Counted from the stretch's first letter, positions 34,620 to 43,611 are shown. The stretch: 64,000 nt of DNA from Pseudomonas fulva 12-X (GCF_000213805.1 NC_015556.1:1364001-1428000), one strand, 5' to 3'. Program-made: numbers and translations. Notes: generated by a model not told the origin, from the letters alone.

Positions 34620-36092
34620 TCAGCCGAAGATCAGCGTCGAGACGTAGAACAGGCCGGCGGCCAGGGCCATGGAGGTGGGCAGGGTGAGCACCCAGGCCAG
34701 CAGGATGTTGCTGATGGTGCTGCCCTGCAGACCGCTGCGGTTGGCGACCATGGTGCCGGCCACGCCCGAGGACAATACGTGGGTGGTCGACACCGGCAGG
34801 CTGTAGACGTTGGCCAGGCCGATGGCGCATGCCGCGGTGATCTGCGCGCTCATGCCCTGGGCGTAGGTCATGCCCTGTTTGCCGATCTTCTCGCCGACGG
34901 TTTTCACCACGCGCTTCCAGCCGACCATGGTGCCGATGCCCAGAGCCAGTGCCACGGCGAGGATCACCCAGAAGGGTGCGTACTCGGTGGTGGCGGTCAG
35001 GTCCTTGCGCAGCTTGTCGAGGTCGGCCTTCTCGCGCGCCGGCAGATCCGGCAGCTTGCCGACTTTCTTGGCCGAGTCGTCGAGGCACAGCAGGTAGCGG
35101 CGGATGTCGATGCGCGCTTCTTCGCTGAGGTCGCGGTAGTCGTTGACGCCATCGAGGGTGCGCAGCAGGCCGTTGATGGTCGGCTCGGTGAGCTTGGGAT
35201 CACAGCGGAACTGCTTGGGCAGCTCGGTGTTGGCGGCCTGGCCCAGGGCCAGGTATTCGCTGAGGGTCGGTGCGTTGCGCTGGTAGAACTCGCCCAGGTG
35301 CACGGCCGCATCGCGAGTCCGGGAAATCTGGTAGGTAGTGCTGTTGAGGTCGAGCACGAACTTGGCCGGCACGATACCGATCAGCACCAGCATGATCAGG
35401 CCGATACCTTTCTGGCCGTCGTTGGAGCCGTGCACGAAGCTCACGGCCATGGCCGAGACGATCAGCACCAGGCGGTTCCAGAACGGTGGCTTGTTCTTGC
35501 CCTTGGTTTCCTTGCGCAGCACCGGCGTGCTGTGCACCTTGGGCGTTGGCATCCAGTACTTGAGCGCCAGGAACAGCAGGGCGGCGACCACGAAGCCGGC
35601 CACCGGCGAGAACACCAGCGACAGGCCGATATCGATTGCCTTCTGCCAGTTCACGCCATCACCCAGCGGGATGTCGGTGAGCAGCGCATTGGCCAGGCCG
35701 ACGCCGAGGATCGAGCCGATCAGGGTGTGCGAGCTGGACGCCGGGATGCCGAAATACCAGGTGCCCAGGTTCCAGGTTATGGCCGCAGCCAGCAGCGAGA
35801 ACACCATGATCAGGCCGCGGCTGGTGTTGACGTTGATCAGCAGCTCCACCGGCAGCAGGTGGACGATGGCATAGGCCACGCCGACGCCGCCGAGCAGCAC
35901 GCCGAGGAAGTTGAAGATGCCGGACATGATCACCGCCAGGTTTGGCGGCATGGCCTTGGTGTAGATGACCGTGGCCACGGCGTTGGCAGTGTCGTGGAAA
36001 CCGTTGATGAATTCGAAGGTGAGGACGAAGAGCAGGGCGAGTGCGAGGCTCAGCGCCAACCAGGCATCAAGCCCGCTGAATAGTTCGAACAT
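34620..36092 (-). CDS. pitA: Low-affinity inorganic phosphate transporter (Pit family)
   Basis: 490 residues, PiT family. Both family repeats are present: FEFINGFHDTANAVATVIYTKAMPP near the start and VSFVHGSNDGQKGIGLIM in the second half, with SSSHTLIGSILGVGLANAL and the related VSTTHVLSSGVAGTMVAN. About ten membrane spans with a long cytoplasmic loop at about 245-390. It imports metal-phosphate with protons. A single gene with no PhoU-like partner next to it. Confidence 0.93.
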   Translation of the reverse strand: MFELFSGLDAWLALSLALALLFVLTFEFINGFHDTANAVATVIYTKAMPPNLAVIMSGIFNFLGVLLGGVGVAYAIVHLLPVELLINVNTSRGLIMVFSLLAAAITWNLGTWYFGIPASSSHTLIGSILGVGLANALLTDIPLGDGVNWQKAIDIGLSLVFSPVAGFVVAALLFLALKYWMPTPKVHSTPVLRKETKGKNKPPFWNRLVLIVSAMAVSFVHGSNDGQKGIGLIMLVLIGIVPAKFVLDLNSTTYQISRTRDAAVHLGEFYQRNAPTLSEYLALGQAANTELPKQFRCDPKLTEPTINGLLRTLDGVNDYRDLSEEARIDIRRYLLCLDDSAKKVGKLPDLPAREKADLDKLRKDLTATTEYAPFWVILAVALALGIGTMVGWKRVVKTVGEKIGKQGMTYAQGMSAQITAACAIGLANVYSLPVSTTHVLSSGVAGTMVANRSGLQGSTISNILLAWVLTLPTSMALAAGLFYVSTLIFG

Positions 36093-36552
36093 GGGGGGTT
36101 ACGTCTGGCTCATGGAAGAGGTGGGTTGTTCCGGGCAACGCATGCCGATGGAGACCGATGCATTGCCCGGCAGCTGCCGGCCCTGGTGAGGCGCCGGCCA
36201 GCTCGCGTTACGGCAGGCAGTCGTGGGGTGAGCGCTGAAGCGGTGTTTCATGCCTGCGATGCTCTCTGCCCGTTGAATGCCAAGGCACGCCGCCAGGCCA
36301 GGCCCGGCAGCGTGCAGGTGGTTCGATGGCGACGTTGGCGAACGGGAGGACGCGGCTGCGGCCGCAAGCTGAAAGCGCTCGCGATCCGGCATTTTTGCGC
36401 GGCCGACCCAGGCTCGAATCACGTCGCCTGAAATGTCTGGACGCGATTTACCTCGAAAATCGCTTCGGACACAACTGGTAGCGCATAAAGAATGCGTATT
36501 TTTTGCTTTGCGCCGGGCTCGAACCGGCGCTTTGCAGAGGCTCGCGCAGCGT
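36093..36552. other. Intergenic region with two small hairpins
   Basis: 460 bp without a convincing gene. At 36482-36504 CGCAT/ATGCG forms a short stem followed by a T-run on the plus strand. At about 36510-36530 GCGCCGG and CCGGCGC flank a GCTCGAA loop. Read on the minus strand the second looks like a tRNA T-arm, but no other tRNA arms are present. It lies just after the cytochrome gene and may help end that transcript. Confidence 0.45.
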
Positions 36553-37101
36553 CTACAGCATGCGTTTGAGCACGTTGTCGCGGCGCACGAAGTGGTGCCA
36601 GAGCACGGCGACGATATGCAGGGCTATCACGTAGTAGAAGGCGGTGCCGACCGTGATGTGCAAATCCTCGATGCGGTGGGCCAGGTGCTGGTTCATCTCG
36701 AACGGCGAGGGCAGCATCAGTCCGCCGAGGGGAATGCCGCCGCGCTCGAGAAACACCACCAGCATGCCCATCGCCGGTTGCAGCAGCAGGAAGGCGTACA
36801 GGGCGACGTGGGTGATTTTCGAGGCCGCGTGGGTGAGCGGATTGAGGGGCGGCACGATGGCCGGGGTCGGGCCCGCCAAGCGCGCCAGCAGGCGCGGCAA
36901 CACCAGGGCGAATACCGCGATACCGACCCAGAAGTGACCCTGCACCACGGACAGGCGCAGGGCGCTGCCTTTCTCGAACCAGCCGCGACTGGTGATCAGC
37001 ACATAGGCCAGCACCACGAGGGCGGCCATCAGCCAGTGCAGCCGGCGGCTGGTGGCGCTGTAGCGGGGCGACGTGGCGTCGCGGTGGGTGGTACTGCTCA
37101 T
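36553..37101 (-). CDS. Cytochrome b561-type membrane protein
   Basis: 182 residues with four membrane helices. Candidate haem ligands are His in SRRLHWLMAALVV (helix 1), HFWVGIAVF (helix 2) and VIALHIVAVLWHHFV (helix 4), the bacterial cytochrome b561 pattern. It would move electrons between the quinone pool and a periplasmic or membrane acceptor. It is the last gene of a long minus-strand run, 34 bp after the histidine kinase gene. Confidence 0.88.
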   Translation of the reverse strand: MSSTTHRDATSPRYSATSRRLHWLMAALVVLAYVLITSRGWFEKGSALRLSVVQGHFWVGIAVFALVLPRLLARLAGPTPAIVPPLNPLTHAASKITHVALYAFLLLQPAMGMLVVFLERGGIPLGGLMLPSPFEMNQHLAHRIEDLHITVGTAFYYVIALHIVAVLWHHFVRRDNVLKRML

Positions 37102-37135
37102 GGTGACCTCTCGGGGTTGCGCTTGGTATTGGAAT

Positions 37136-38518
37136 TCAGGGCTCGCGGTGCGGGGCGCTTGGCAGCACCAGAGTGGCCAGAAGCCCGCCGTCCGGGTGGT
37201 TGCTCAGGTTGATACGACCGCCCAGGTGGCTGGCGATCATCTCCACGATGGACAGGCCAAGGCCGGCGCCGCCGGGGTTGTCGCGGCTGTAGAAACGCTC
37301 GAACAGGCGCTCGATCTTTTGCTCGTCGATGCCCGGGCCATGGTCCCGCACGCTGAGGCTGATCTGCTGCCCGTCGTCGGCCATAAGCGTCACTTCCACC
37401 TCGGCGCCAGCAGGCGAGAAGTTGGCGGCGTTGGTGACCAGGTTCTGCAGGGCGATTTCGACCAGTTGCGCATCGCCGTGGATCAGGTAGCGGCCGGGCT
37501 GCACGTCAAGTGCCAGTTCCAGACCCTTGCCGAGCATCCACGGGGTCAGCTCCACCAGCGATTCGCGCACGGTGCTTTCCAGATCGACGGGCTGCCAGGC
37601 CTGGCGGGCGATTTCCGGCTCGACGCGGGCCAGGGTCAGCAGCTGGTTGACCACCCGGGTCAGCCGGTCGACGCCGCCGACCAGATGGTTCAGGGCCTTG
37701 TCGCGCGGCTCGGTTTCGCTGGCCTGCAGGGCGTTCTGGGCGTGGATGCGCAGGGTGGCCAGGGGCGTGCGCATCTCGTGGGCGGCGTCGCCGATGAAGC
37801 GTCGCTCGCGCTGCAGCAACTGCTCGATCTGCCCCAGCATGCGGTTGAGCGCTGCCTGCATCGGCTCCAGTTCGCGGGGCAGGGGCGTGAGTTGCAGCGG
37901 CTCCAGGGAGCCGGCGTGGCGCTTGCGGATGGTCTGCGCCATGTTCTGCAGCGGCCTGAGGCCCCAGCCGATGGCCAGCCAGATCAGCGCCGAGAGCACG
38001 ATGATGCCGATCAGGTTGGGAATCAGGGTGTGACGCACGATGCGGTTGACCAGATCTTTGCGCACGTCCTCGCGCTCGCCGACCCAGATCAGCAGGCCGT
38101 GGTGATCATCGGGCAGCAGGAAACCGTGCCAGCTGACGTCGTAGATGCGCTCATCGGAAAAGCCCGGCGTGGTCAGCGGGCGCTCGAAGGCCGGCGCGCT
38201 GGAGGAGCGGATCAGGCTGTGACCTGCCTTGTCCCAGACCTGAAAGGCCATCTTGCCCTCGTAGGGGTGGCCGATGCGATGGCTGCCGGCCTGGCTCAAC
38301 GCGGCATTGAAGGCGCGATACAGCGCCTGGCGCTGTTCGTCCGGCAGCTGGGCGTGGATGGCGCCCTGCAGCAGCCGGGCGCTCTGGGCCAGCTGGGCGT
38401 CGTAGATCTCGCCGATCTCGTGGCGGCTGTCGTGAAAGTTGTAGAGGGTGATGGTCAGGGTGCCGAGCAGCAACAGGCCCAGCACCAGCACCAGGGTGCG
38501 GCGACGCAACGAGGTCAT
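37136..38518 (-). CDS. Two-component sensor histidine kinase (QseC/PmrB-like)
   Basis: 460 residues: N-terminal membrane helix (about 8-28), periplasmic domain of about 130 residues, second helix (about 160-180), HAMP linker, H-box FIGDAAHEMRTPLATLRIHAQ, N-box LQNLVTNAANFSP, G1 DHGPGID and G2 GGAGLGLSIVEMI. All catalytic elements are intact. It partners the response regulator one base upstream. Because the pair lies at the end of an acyl-metabolism operon, it probably senses something linked to that pathway or the envelope. Confidence 0.93.
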   Translation of the reverse strand: MTSLRRRTLVLVLGLLLLGTLTITLYNFHDSRHEIGEIYDAQLAQSARLLQGAIHAQLPDEQRQALYRAFNAALSQAGSHRIGHPYEGKMAFQVWDKAGHSLIRSSSAPAFERPLTTPGFSDERIYDVSWHGFLLPDDHHGLLIWVGEREDVRKDLVNRIVRHTLIPNLIGIIVLSALIWLAIGWGLRPLQNMAQTIRKRHAGSLEPLQLTPLPRELEPMQAALNRMLGQIEQLLQRERRFIGDAAHEMRTPLATLRIHAQNALQASETEPRDKALNHLVGGVDRLTRVVNQLLTLARVEPEIARQAWQPVDLESTVRESLVELTPWMLGKGLELALDVQPGRYLIHGDAQLVEIALQNLVTNAANFSPAGAEVEVTLMADDGQQISLSVRDHGPGIDEQKIERLFERFYSRDNPGGAGLGLSIVEMIASHLGGRINLSNHPDGGLLATLVLPSAPHREP

Positions 38519-38519
38519 C

Positions 38520-39176
38520 TCAGGCCTCCACCAGGTAGCCGATGCCGCGCACGGTTCTGATCAGCTCGCTGAACAGCTTCTTGCGCAGGTGCGAGATGTG
38601 CACTTCCAGGGTGTTGCTTTCCGCTTCCTCGTCCCAGCCGTAGAGCAGCTGCACCAGGCGCTCGCGGGTGAACACCTTGCCCGGGTGGGCGAGCAGCTCG
38701 TGCAAGAGCAGGTATTCCTTGGGCGTCAGTGCCACCGGGTTGCCGGCGTAGTGCACCTGCTGGTTGGTCGGGTCGAGGGTGATGCCGGCATGTTCGACCA
38801 GCGCGCGGCCGCGCCCGGCACTGCGGCGCAGCAGGGCGCGGATGCGCGCCTTGAGTTCGTTGAGGTCGAACGGCTTGGCCAGGTAATCGTCGGCGCCGGC
38901 ATCCAGCCCGGCGACGCGGTCGCGGGTTTCGTCCCGGGCGGTGAGGATCAGCACCGGCAGGTGTGAGCCGCTCTTGCGCAGTTGCTGCAGCACCTGGATA
39001 CCGCTCAGGCGCGGCAGACCGAGGTCGAGCACCAGCAGGTCGAAGGTTTCGCTGAGCAGGGCGTGTACCGCGCTGGCGCCGTCGTGCAGCCAGTCGACGG
39101 TGTAGCCCTCGGCCTGCAGGCCGGCGCGCAGGCCTTCGCCGAGCGGCAGGTCATCCTCCACCAGAAGCAGTCGCAT
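38520..39176 (-). CDS. OmpR-family response regulator (QseB/PmrA-like)
   Basis: 218 residues. Receiver: Glu-Asp-Asp near the start (LLVEDDLPLG), phospho-acceptor Asp51 in LVLDLGLPRLSG, Thr in ILTARDE, Lys in DYLAKPFD. The C-terminal winged helix is present: LTPKEYLLLHELLAHPGKVFTRERLVQLLYGWDEEAESNTLEVHISHLRKKL. It is one base from the kinase gene and 26 bp from the repeat-protein gene before it. Likely autoregulates the cluster. Confidence 0.94.
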   Translation of the reverse strand: MRLLLVEDDLPLGEGLRAGLQAEGYTVDWLHDGASAVHALLSETFDLLVLDLGLPRLSGIQVLQQLRKSGSHLPVLILTARDETRDRVAGLDAGADDYLAKPFDLNELKARIRALLRRSAGRGRALVEHAGITLDPTNQQVHYAGNPVALTPKEYLLLHELLAHPGKVFTRERLVQLLYGWDEEAESNTLEVHISHLRKKLFSELIRTVRGIGYLVEA

Positions 39177-39202
39177 GGGTGTCCTCGGTCAGGCGCTGGC
39201 GA

Positions 39203-39859
39203 TCAGTCGAGCTTGTGCTCGACCTCCTTGAGTAAAGCAGCGATTTCGCGCTGGCGGCCCTGGTCGGCCAGTTCGCGGCCGGGGCGCGGCGCGGCCTGCT
39301 GGGCCTTGAGCAGCGCTTCTTTGGCCTCGGCATACTTGCCTTCGCGGGCCAGATGATCGCCCCAGAAATACAGGCTGTCGATGCCATCCGGGTTGATCAG
39401 CAGCGCCTGGCGCAAGAGTTCGTCGGCCTTCTTGGCATCGCCGAAGCCGATGGGCCAACCGGGCACCCGGTCGTACAGCGCCGCCAGGCTGGTGTAGGCC
39501 GAGCCCTGCAGGGCGTCGGGGTCGAGCTGCAAGGCCTTTTCCAGATCGCTGCGCGACTGCTTGGCCTTGCCCAGCGCCCCAAGGCCACCCTGGGCGCCGG
39601 CCCAGCTGCTGGTGACGATGCCTTTCCAGATCCACGCCTCGGCGGCTTTCGGCTCGGCGGCGGTGAAGGCATCGGCCTGCAGGGCGAGCTTCTCGAACTC
39701 GGCCTCCTTGCGGTTATCCGGCGTGTCGTATTGGATCTGCGCCCAGCGCTGCTGAATGGCCTGCAGTTGCTGGGTGCCGGCGGCGTCCAGGGCCCAGGCG
39801 CCGGTCTGTGCGCCCAGGGCGGCGGCGGCCAGTGCGAGGTTAATCAGGGTGTTTTTCAT
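39203..39859 (-). CDS. Secreted TPR-like repeat protein
   Basis: 218 residues. Signal peptide MKNTLINLALAAAALGAQTGAWA is followed by helical repeats of TPR type: EKALQLDPDALQGSAYTSLAALY, then ADELLRQALLINPDGIDSLYFWGDHLAREGKYAEAKEALLKAQ. Such proteins act as periplasmic scaffolds. Its start overlaps the SDR stop by 4 bp, tying it to the biosynthesis-like genes rather than to the two-component genes alone. Confidence 0.83.
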   Translation of the reverse strand: MKNTLINLALAAAALGAQTGAWALDAAGTQQLQAIQQRWAQIQYDTPDNRKEAEFEKLALQADAFTAAEPKAAEAWIWKGIVTSSWAGAQGGLGALGKAKQSRSDLEKALQLDPDALQGSAYTSLAALYDRVPGWPIGFGDAKKADELLRQALLINPDGIDSLYFWGDHLAREGKYAEAKEALLKAQQAAPRPGRELADQGRQREIAALLKEVEHKLD

Positions 39860-40659
39860 CGGGGGGGCATCTCGGTGGAGTGAGTGAAGCGGCGGATGAT
39901 CGGCAGTTGCTTGCGGATCGCCCGGTCGACCAGGCCGGGCAGCAGGCCGTTGAGGCGCACCAGGAGTTTTTCCGGCCAGCCCAGGTAAAGCTCGGCGAGG
40001 TTGCGCTCGATGGCGTGGGTCACCTGCAGGGCCACGCGCTGGGGCTCGTCGACGCGGCTGTTGAGCGCCTCGTTGAGGGCCATGGCGGCGCTGCTGTTCA
40101 TGCCGGTGCGGGTCGCCCGCGGCGCCACGTAGAGCACGTCGACCTCGGTGTCGGCCAGCTCGCGGCGCAGCGCTTCGGAGAAGCCGCGCAGGGCGAACTT
40201 GCTGGCGCAGTACACCGCATAACCGGGGTAGCCGATGGAGCCGAAAGTGGAGCCGACGTTGACGATTAGCGCATGGGGCTGGTTGCGCAGCGTCGGCAGC
40301 AGGGCGCGGGTCAGTTGCAGGGTGGCGACCAGGTTGATGGCCAGCAGGTCGTCGATCTGCCCGTTGTCGACCTGCTCGAACAGCGCGAAGCGGTTGACCC
40401 CGGCGGCGTTGAGCAGCAGGTTGACGCCGCCCAGACGCCGCGCCGCATCGAGCACCGCATGGCGGCCGGCGGCGTCACGCAGGTCGGCCTCCACCACGTG
40501 GATGCGCTGCGGGTACTGACGCTGCAGGGTTTCGAGCACCTGGGGCTGGCGCGTTATGGCGAGCACCTGGGCGCCCTCGGTGCACAGCTGTTCGACCAGC
40601 GCCATACCGATGCCGCCGCTGGCGCCAGTGAGCACCACCCGGCAATCAGACAACCGCAT
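39856..40659 (-). CDS. SDR-family oxidoreductase
   Basis: 267 residues. Cofactor loop TGASGGIG (12-19), LLNAAG in place of NNAG, catalytic Ser in NVGSTFGSIG and the YCASK Tyr-Lys pair, so a working enzyme is expected. The downstream LRREL and NSR segments resemble ketoacyl/acyl-aldehyde reductase-type SDRs. Overlaps the diiron-protein gene by 14 bp and the TPR gene by 4 bp. In this operon a reduction of an acyl-derived aldehyde or ketone is a reasonable guess. Confidence 0.9.
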   Translation of the reverse strand: MRLSDCRVVLTGASGGIGMALVEQLCTEGAQVLAITRQPQVLETLQRQYPQRIHVVEADLRDAAGRHAVLDAARRLGGVNLLLNAAGVNRFALFEQVDNGQIDDLLAINLVATLQLTRALLPTLRNQPHALIVNVGSTFGSIGYPGYAVYCASKFALRGFSEALRRELADTEVDVLYVAPRATRTGMNSSAAMALNEALNSRVDEPQRVALQVTHAIERNLAELYLGWPEKLLVRLNGLLPGLVDRAIRKQLPIIRRFTHSTEMPPR

Positions 40660-41332
40660 GGCGAGTCTCCTGGCGGGCCGGCTCGAGGCGCGGTAGGCCG
40701 CGGAACATATCGGCGTAGAGCTGGTAGACCACCTTGCTGGCGTGGATCACTGCCTGCTGGTCGGCGGGCTGGTCGAGGCGGTTCATCAGGTCGCGGTAGT
40801 TGTCCATATGGCCGATATCCAGCGAGCCATGGGTGGACAGGTAGCTGAACGCCGTGGGCGGCAGCTGCAGGCCCTCACGTATCGCGCCGGCGGCCTGGGT
40901 GGCCAGGGCGATGCTGGTGCCTTCGAGCACGTTGACCATGCCGAACAGGCCGACCGGATTGCCGCGGGCGATCAGGTCGTAGAGAAAGCTGACCATCAGT
41001 TCGATGGGCAGTGACGGCTGGCCGTCGCGCACGCTATCGGCGTCACCGCCACAGGCCGTGATGTCGTTGAGAATCCACTGCTCGTGGCCGTATTCCTCGT
41101 CGATGTATTCGCAAACCGCGGCGCGCAGCCATTCCAGCCGCACCGGCAGGCGCGCGCCGCAGGCCATCATCAGCGGTACGGTGTGGCGCACGTGGTAGTA
41201 GGCCTGGGTCAGGAAGGCGCGATAGCCCTCCAGGCTGACCTGGCCGGCCAGGGCCTCGCGGATCACCGGCGTGGCGTACAGCGCCTGGCGCTCGGCGGCA
41301 GTGGCGCTCTGCAGTTCGTCGAAGAAACTCAT
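40646..41332 (-). CDS. Heme-oxygenase-like diiron protein (TenA/UndA-like fold)
   Basis: 228 residues from ATG 41332; the open frame to 41539 is the antisense-type extension over the ligase gene and is rejected because of the ATGA overlap. The family is the iron-containing redox enzymes with a heme-oxygenase-like helical fold. Candidate metal ligands match the diiron-oxidase pattern: Glu80 and His83 (EEYGHE), Glu137 (NVLEGTS), His168, Asp172 and His175 (STHGSLDIGHMD). UndA, BesC and related enzymes of this fold oxidise fatty or amino acids. With the acyl ligase next door, an activated acyl substrate is likely. Confidence 0.82.
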   Translation of the reverse strand: MSFFDELQSATAAERQALYATPVIREALAGQVSLEGYRAFLTQAYYHVRHTVPLMMACGARLPVRLEWLRAAVCEYIDEEYGHEQWILNDITACGGDADSVRDGQPSLPIELMVSFLYDLIARGNPVGLFGMVNVLEGTSIALATQAAGAIREGLQLPPTAFSYLSTHGSLDIGHMDNYRDLMNRLDQPADQQAVIHASKVVYQLYADMFRGLPRLEPARQETRHAVV

Positions 41333-42807
41333 GGCTGCTCCTTGGGGGCAACGGGGGTGGAAAAGCGGTGGGCGTAGCGAGCCAGGATGGCCTCGCGGCG
41401 CAGGCGACCGTTGCTGGTGAGCAGGCCGTTGGCTGGGGTGAAGGGTTCGCTCAGGCGCTGCCAGTGGTGTACGCGGGCGTAGTCGGGCAATTCGATGTTG
41501 GCCCAGGCGACGCTGCGCTCCAGCACGTCGTCGCTGCACTCGGGGTCGACCGGCCAGAGCAGGGCGACGTTGTGTTCCATGGCCTCGCCGTGCACGAAGG
41601 CCTGGGCGATCACCCCGCGCTGGGTGAGTTCGGCCTCGACCCAGTCGGGATTGACGTTGCGCCCGAAACTGGTGGTGAACTGGTGTTTCTTGCGGCCCTT
41701 GAGAAACAGGTAACCGTCGGCATCGAGCACGCCGATATCGCCGGTGGCCAGCCAGTCGCCTGCGAACGGCGCTTCACCCAGGTAGCCCAGCAGCGCCGAG
41801 CCGCGCACCCACACCTCGCCATCCTCGGCGATGCGCAGCTGCACGTGGGGCAGGGGGCGGCCGACGCTGCCTGGGCGGTTGTAGGCCGGCGTATTGAGGC
41901 ACACCACCGAGGCGCATTCGGAAAGGCCGTAGCCCTGATAGACCGGTAGGTTGAGCTGTGCGGCGCGTTCCAGCAGCTCGTCGCTGACCCGCGCGCCACC
42001 GACGGCGACGAAATGGAACTGCCCGGCGTCCAATTGGCCGTGTTCCAGGGCGGTGATCAGCCCGAGCAGCAGCTGCGGCACCAGGATCACACTCTGCGCC
42101 TGCTGGCGCACCAGCTGGCCGAGCAGGCGCGGCCAGTCGACCCGGGTGGCGCCCTCGATGCCCAGGCTCGGCTGCGGCAGAAGGGTGACGCTGGCCCCGG
42201 CCAGCAGGGCGGCGTAGGTGCCGAGGTTTTCCAGCAGCACCGCCAGTGGCAGCAGCGCCAGGTAACTGCGCGGCGCGGTCGGGCGGCTGGCGGCGTGCAG
42301 CTCCTTGGCCACGCGCAACAGGGATTCGGCGCTCAGGCACACGCCTTTGGGGGTGCCGGTGGTGCCCGAGGTGTAGGTGACCTTGGCGGTGCCCGCCGGC
42401 AACGGCTCAACCGCCAGGGTTTCCCTTACCCAGAAACCGCCGGAAAGACGGAAGCCTGCTTCGCCCAGTTGCTCGGCCAGTGGCGCGTCGGTGAGCAGCA
42501 GGTCGACGCCGCTCTGCTCGAGGCAATGGGCGGTCTGCGCCCAGGTGAAGAATGGCGGCAGGGTCACGCAGGGTATGCCGGCGAACAGCGCGGCCAGGTC
42601 CCAGAGCAGCATCTGCGGGCTGTTGTTCATCAGCAGCGCGAAGGTCTTGCCGGGTTGGGCGAGCAGCAGCGCCTTGTGGGTTTCGATCTCGCTCCACAGC
42701 TGGGCGTAGTCGATGCTTTCGGTGTCGTCGCGCAGCGCCGCGCGCGACGGGTGGCGATGGGCGTGCAGCAGCAACAGCGCCTTGAAATCACTCAGCTCAG
42801 GCGGCAT
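41329..42807 (-). CDS. AMP-dependent acyl-CoA synthetase/acyl ligase
   Basis: 492 residues from ATG 42807 (upstream frame overlaps the previous gene). The P-loop YTSGTTGTPKGVCLS, the A5 motif YQGYGLSE, WLATGDIG (A7) and the A8-like FLKGRKKHQFTTSFGRNVNP are all present, as in long-chain acyl-CoA or acyl-AMP ligases. The C-terminal catalytic Lys region is SNGRLRREAILARY. It activates a carboxylic acid with ATP. Overlaps both neighbours (11 bp upstream, 4 bp downstream), so it is translated together with them. Confidence 0.88.
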   Translation of the reverse strand: MPPELSDFKALLLLHAHRHPSRAALRDDTESIDYAQLWSEIETHKALLLAQPGKTFALLMNNSPQMLLWDLAALFAGIPCVTLPPFFTWAQTAHCLEQSGVDLLLTDAPLAEQLGEAGFRLSGGFWVRETLAVEPLPAGTAKVTYTSGTTGTPKGVCLSAESLLRVAKELHAASRPTAPRSYLALLPLAVLLENLGTYAALLAGASVTLLPQPSLGIEGATRVDWPRLLGQLVRQQAQSVILVPQLLLGLITALEHGQLDAGQFHFVAVGGARVSDELLERAAQLNLPVYQGYGLSECASVVCLNTPAYNRPGSVGRPLPHVQLRIAEDGEVWVRGSALLGYLGEAPFAGDWLATGDIGVLDADGYLFLKGRKKHQFTTSFGRNVNPDWVEAELTQRGVIAQAFVHGEAMEHNVALLWPVDPECSDDVLERSVAWANIELPDYARVHHWQRLSEPFTPANGLLTSNGRLRREAILARYAHRFSTPVAPKEQP

Positions 42808-43474
42808 GGCTGTGCTCCAGGTCGAAAGCCGGCAGGCCCAGGCGCGCGGCCATGCCGTTGACCTGCAGATGGGCGAGGCCAGCGCGGATGCTGCCGGCGA
42901 ACACCTGGGGGCGCCCGGCGTAGTAGCTGCCCCAGCTGTGCTGTTCGCTGCCCAGGCGCTGTGGGTCGGCATCACCGAGCAGCAGCGGGTTGAGGCCCAG
43001 GCGCTGGAAGCTGTTGATCAGCGAGGCGGCGCCGGTGAACACCACCCAGTCGAGCTTGCGATGGGCCAGCAGCCAGGTCATCACCACGATGATCAAACGC
43101 GCGCTGCCGCCACTGCGCGCCGCCAAGTTGCCGACCTCGACGATCTGCTGGCGCTCCACCGGCGTGCCGGCGAGCCGCGACACCACGCGCTCGACCGGAT
43201 GCTGCAGGTACTGCTCGAGAAACAGCGGGGCGCTGTCGGCGGTGCGCACCCCGGCGGCGGCGCAGAAGGTGCCGTGTGGGTCGCGCAGCGCCATCAAGGT
43301 GGGCATGAAATGGCGAATGTCGGCCTGATGCACGGTGGCGAAGCACTCGCGCACGAACCACTCCAGGGCTTCACGATCAGCGTGCCCTTGCGGCACCAGC
43401 GACAGCGACAGATCGCGCCCGGCATGCGGGCCAATGTGCAGCGGCAGGGCAAGATTCCATTGGGTATCGGTCAT
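42797..43474 (-). CDS. Thermostable-hemolysin-family protein
   Basis: 225 residues. It matches the family named after Vibrio delta-VPH, with LSLVPQGHADREALEWFVRECFATVHQADIRHFMPTLMALRD and PVERQQIVEVGNLAARSGGSARLIIVVMTWLL. The pattern of a central VEVGNLA strand and following helix resembles GNAT/autoinducer-synthase folds, so an acyltransferase role is plausible and a lytic role is not demonstrated. First gene of a run of eight minus-strand genes, 137 bp after the TetR gene. Confidence 0.8.
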   Translation of the reverse strand: MTDTQWNLALPLHIGPHAGRDLSLSLVPQGHADREALEWFVRECFATVHQADIRHFMPTLMALRDPHGTFCAAAGVRTADSAPLFLEQYLQHPVERVVSRLAGTPVERQQIVEVGNLAARSGGSARLIIVVMTWLLAHRKLDWVVFTGAASLINSFQRLGLNPLLLGDADPQRLGSEQHSWGSYYAGRPQVFAGSIRAGLAHLQVNGMAARLGLPAFDLEHSHAA

Positions 43475-43611
43475 CGACAGCGCTCCAGCGGCTAGGCGTT
43501 GGAGACACTATCGGGGCCGAACCTTAATGAAGTCTGAAGACGATTTAAGTCAGTGATTCCCTGCGCAGGCAGCCGCTGTTGGCGCACGCCATGGCACGCG
43601 CGCCATGGGGG

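Noticed and set aside
34425..36083. 552-codon open frame antisense to the phosphate transporter
   Set aside because: The minus strand has unmistakable Pit-family repeats; the plus frame shows no family and overlaps the GNAT gene in another frame.
36099..36431. Two overlapping open frames of about 100 codons on opposite strands in the pit-cytochrome gap
   Set aside because: Neither has a ribosome site, a family match or a convincing composition; the region is called intergenic.
36505..36535. Possible tRNA T-arm (GCCGG, TTCGAGC loop, CCGGC on the minus strand)
   Set aside because: No anticodon or D arm at the right distance and no matching acceptor strand; treated as a simple hairpin.
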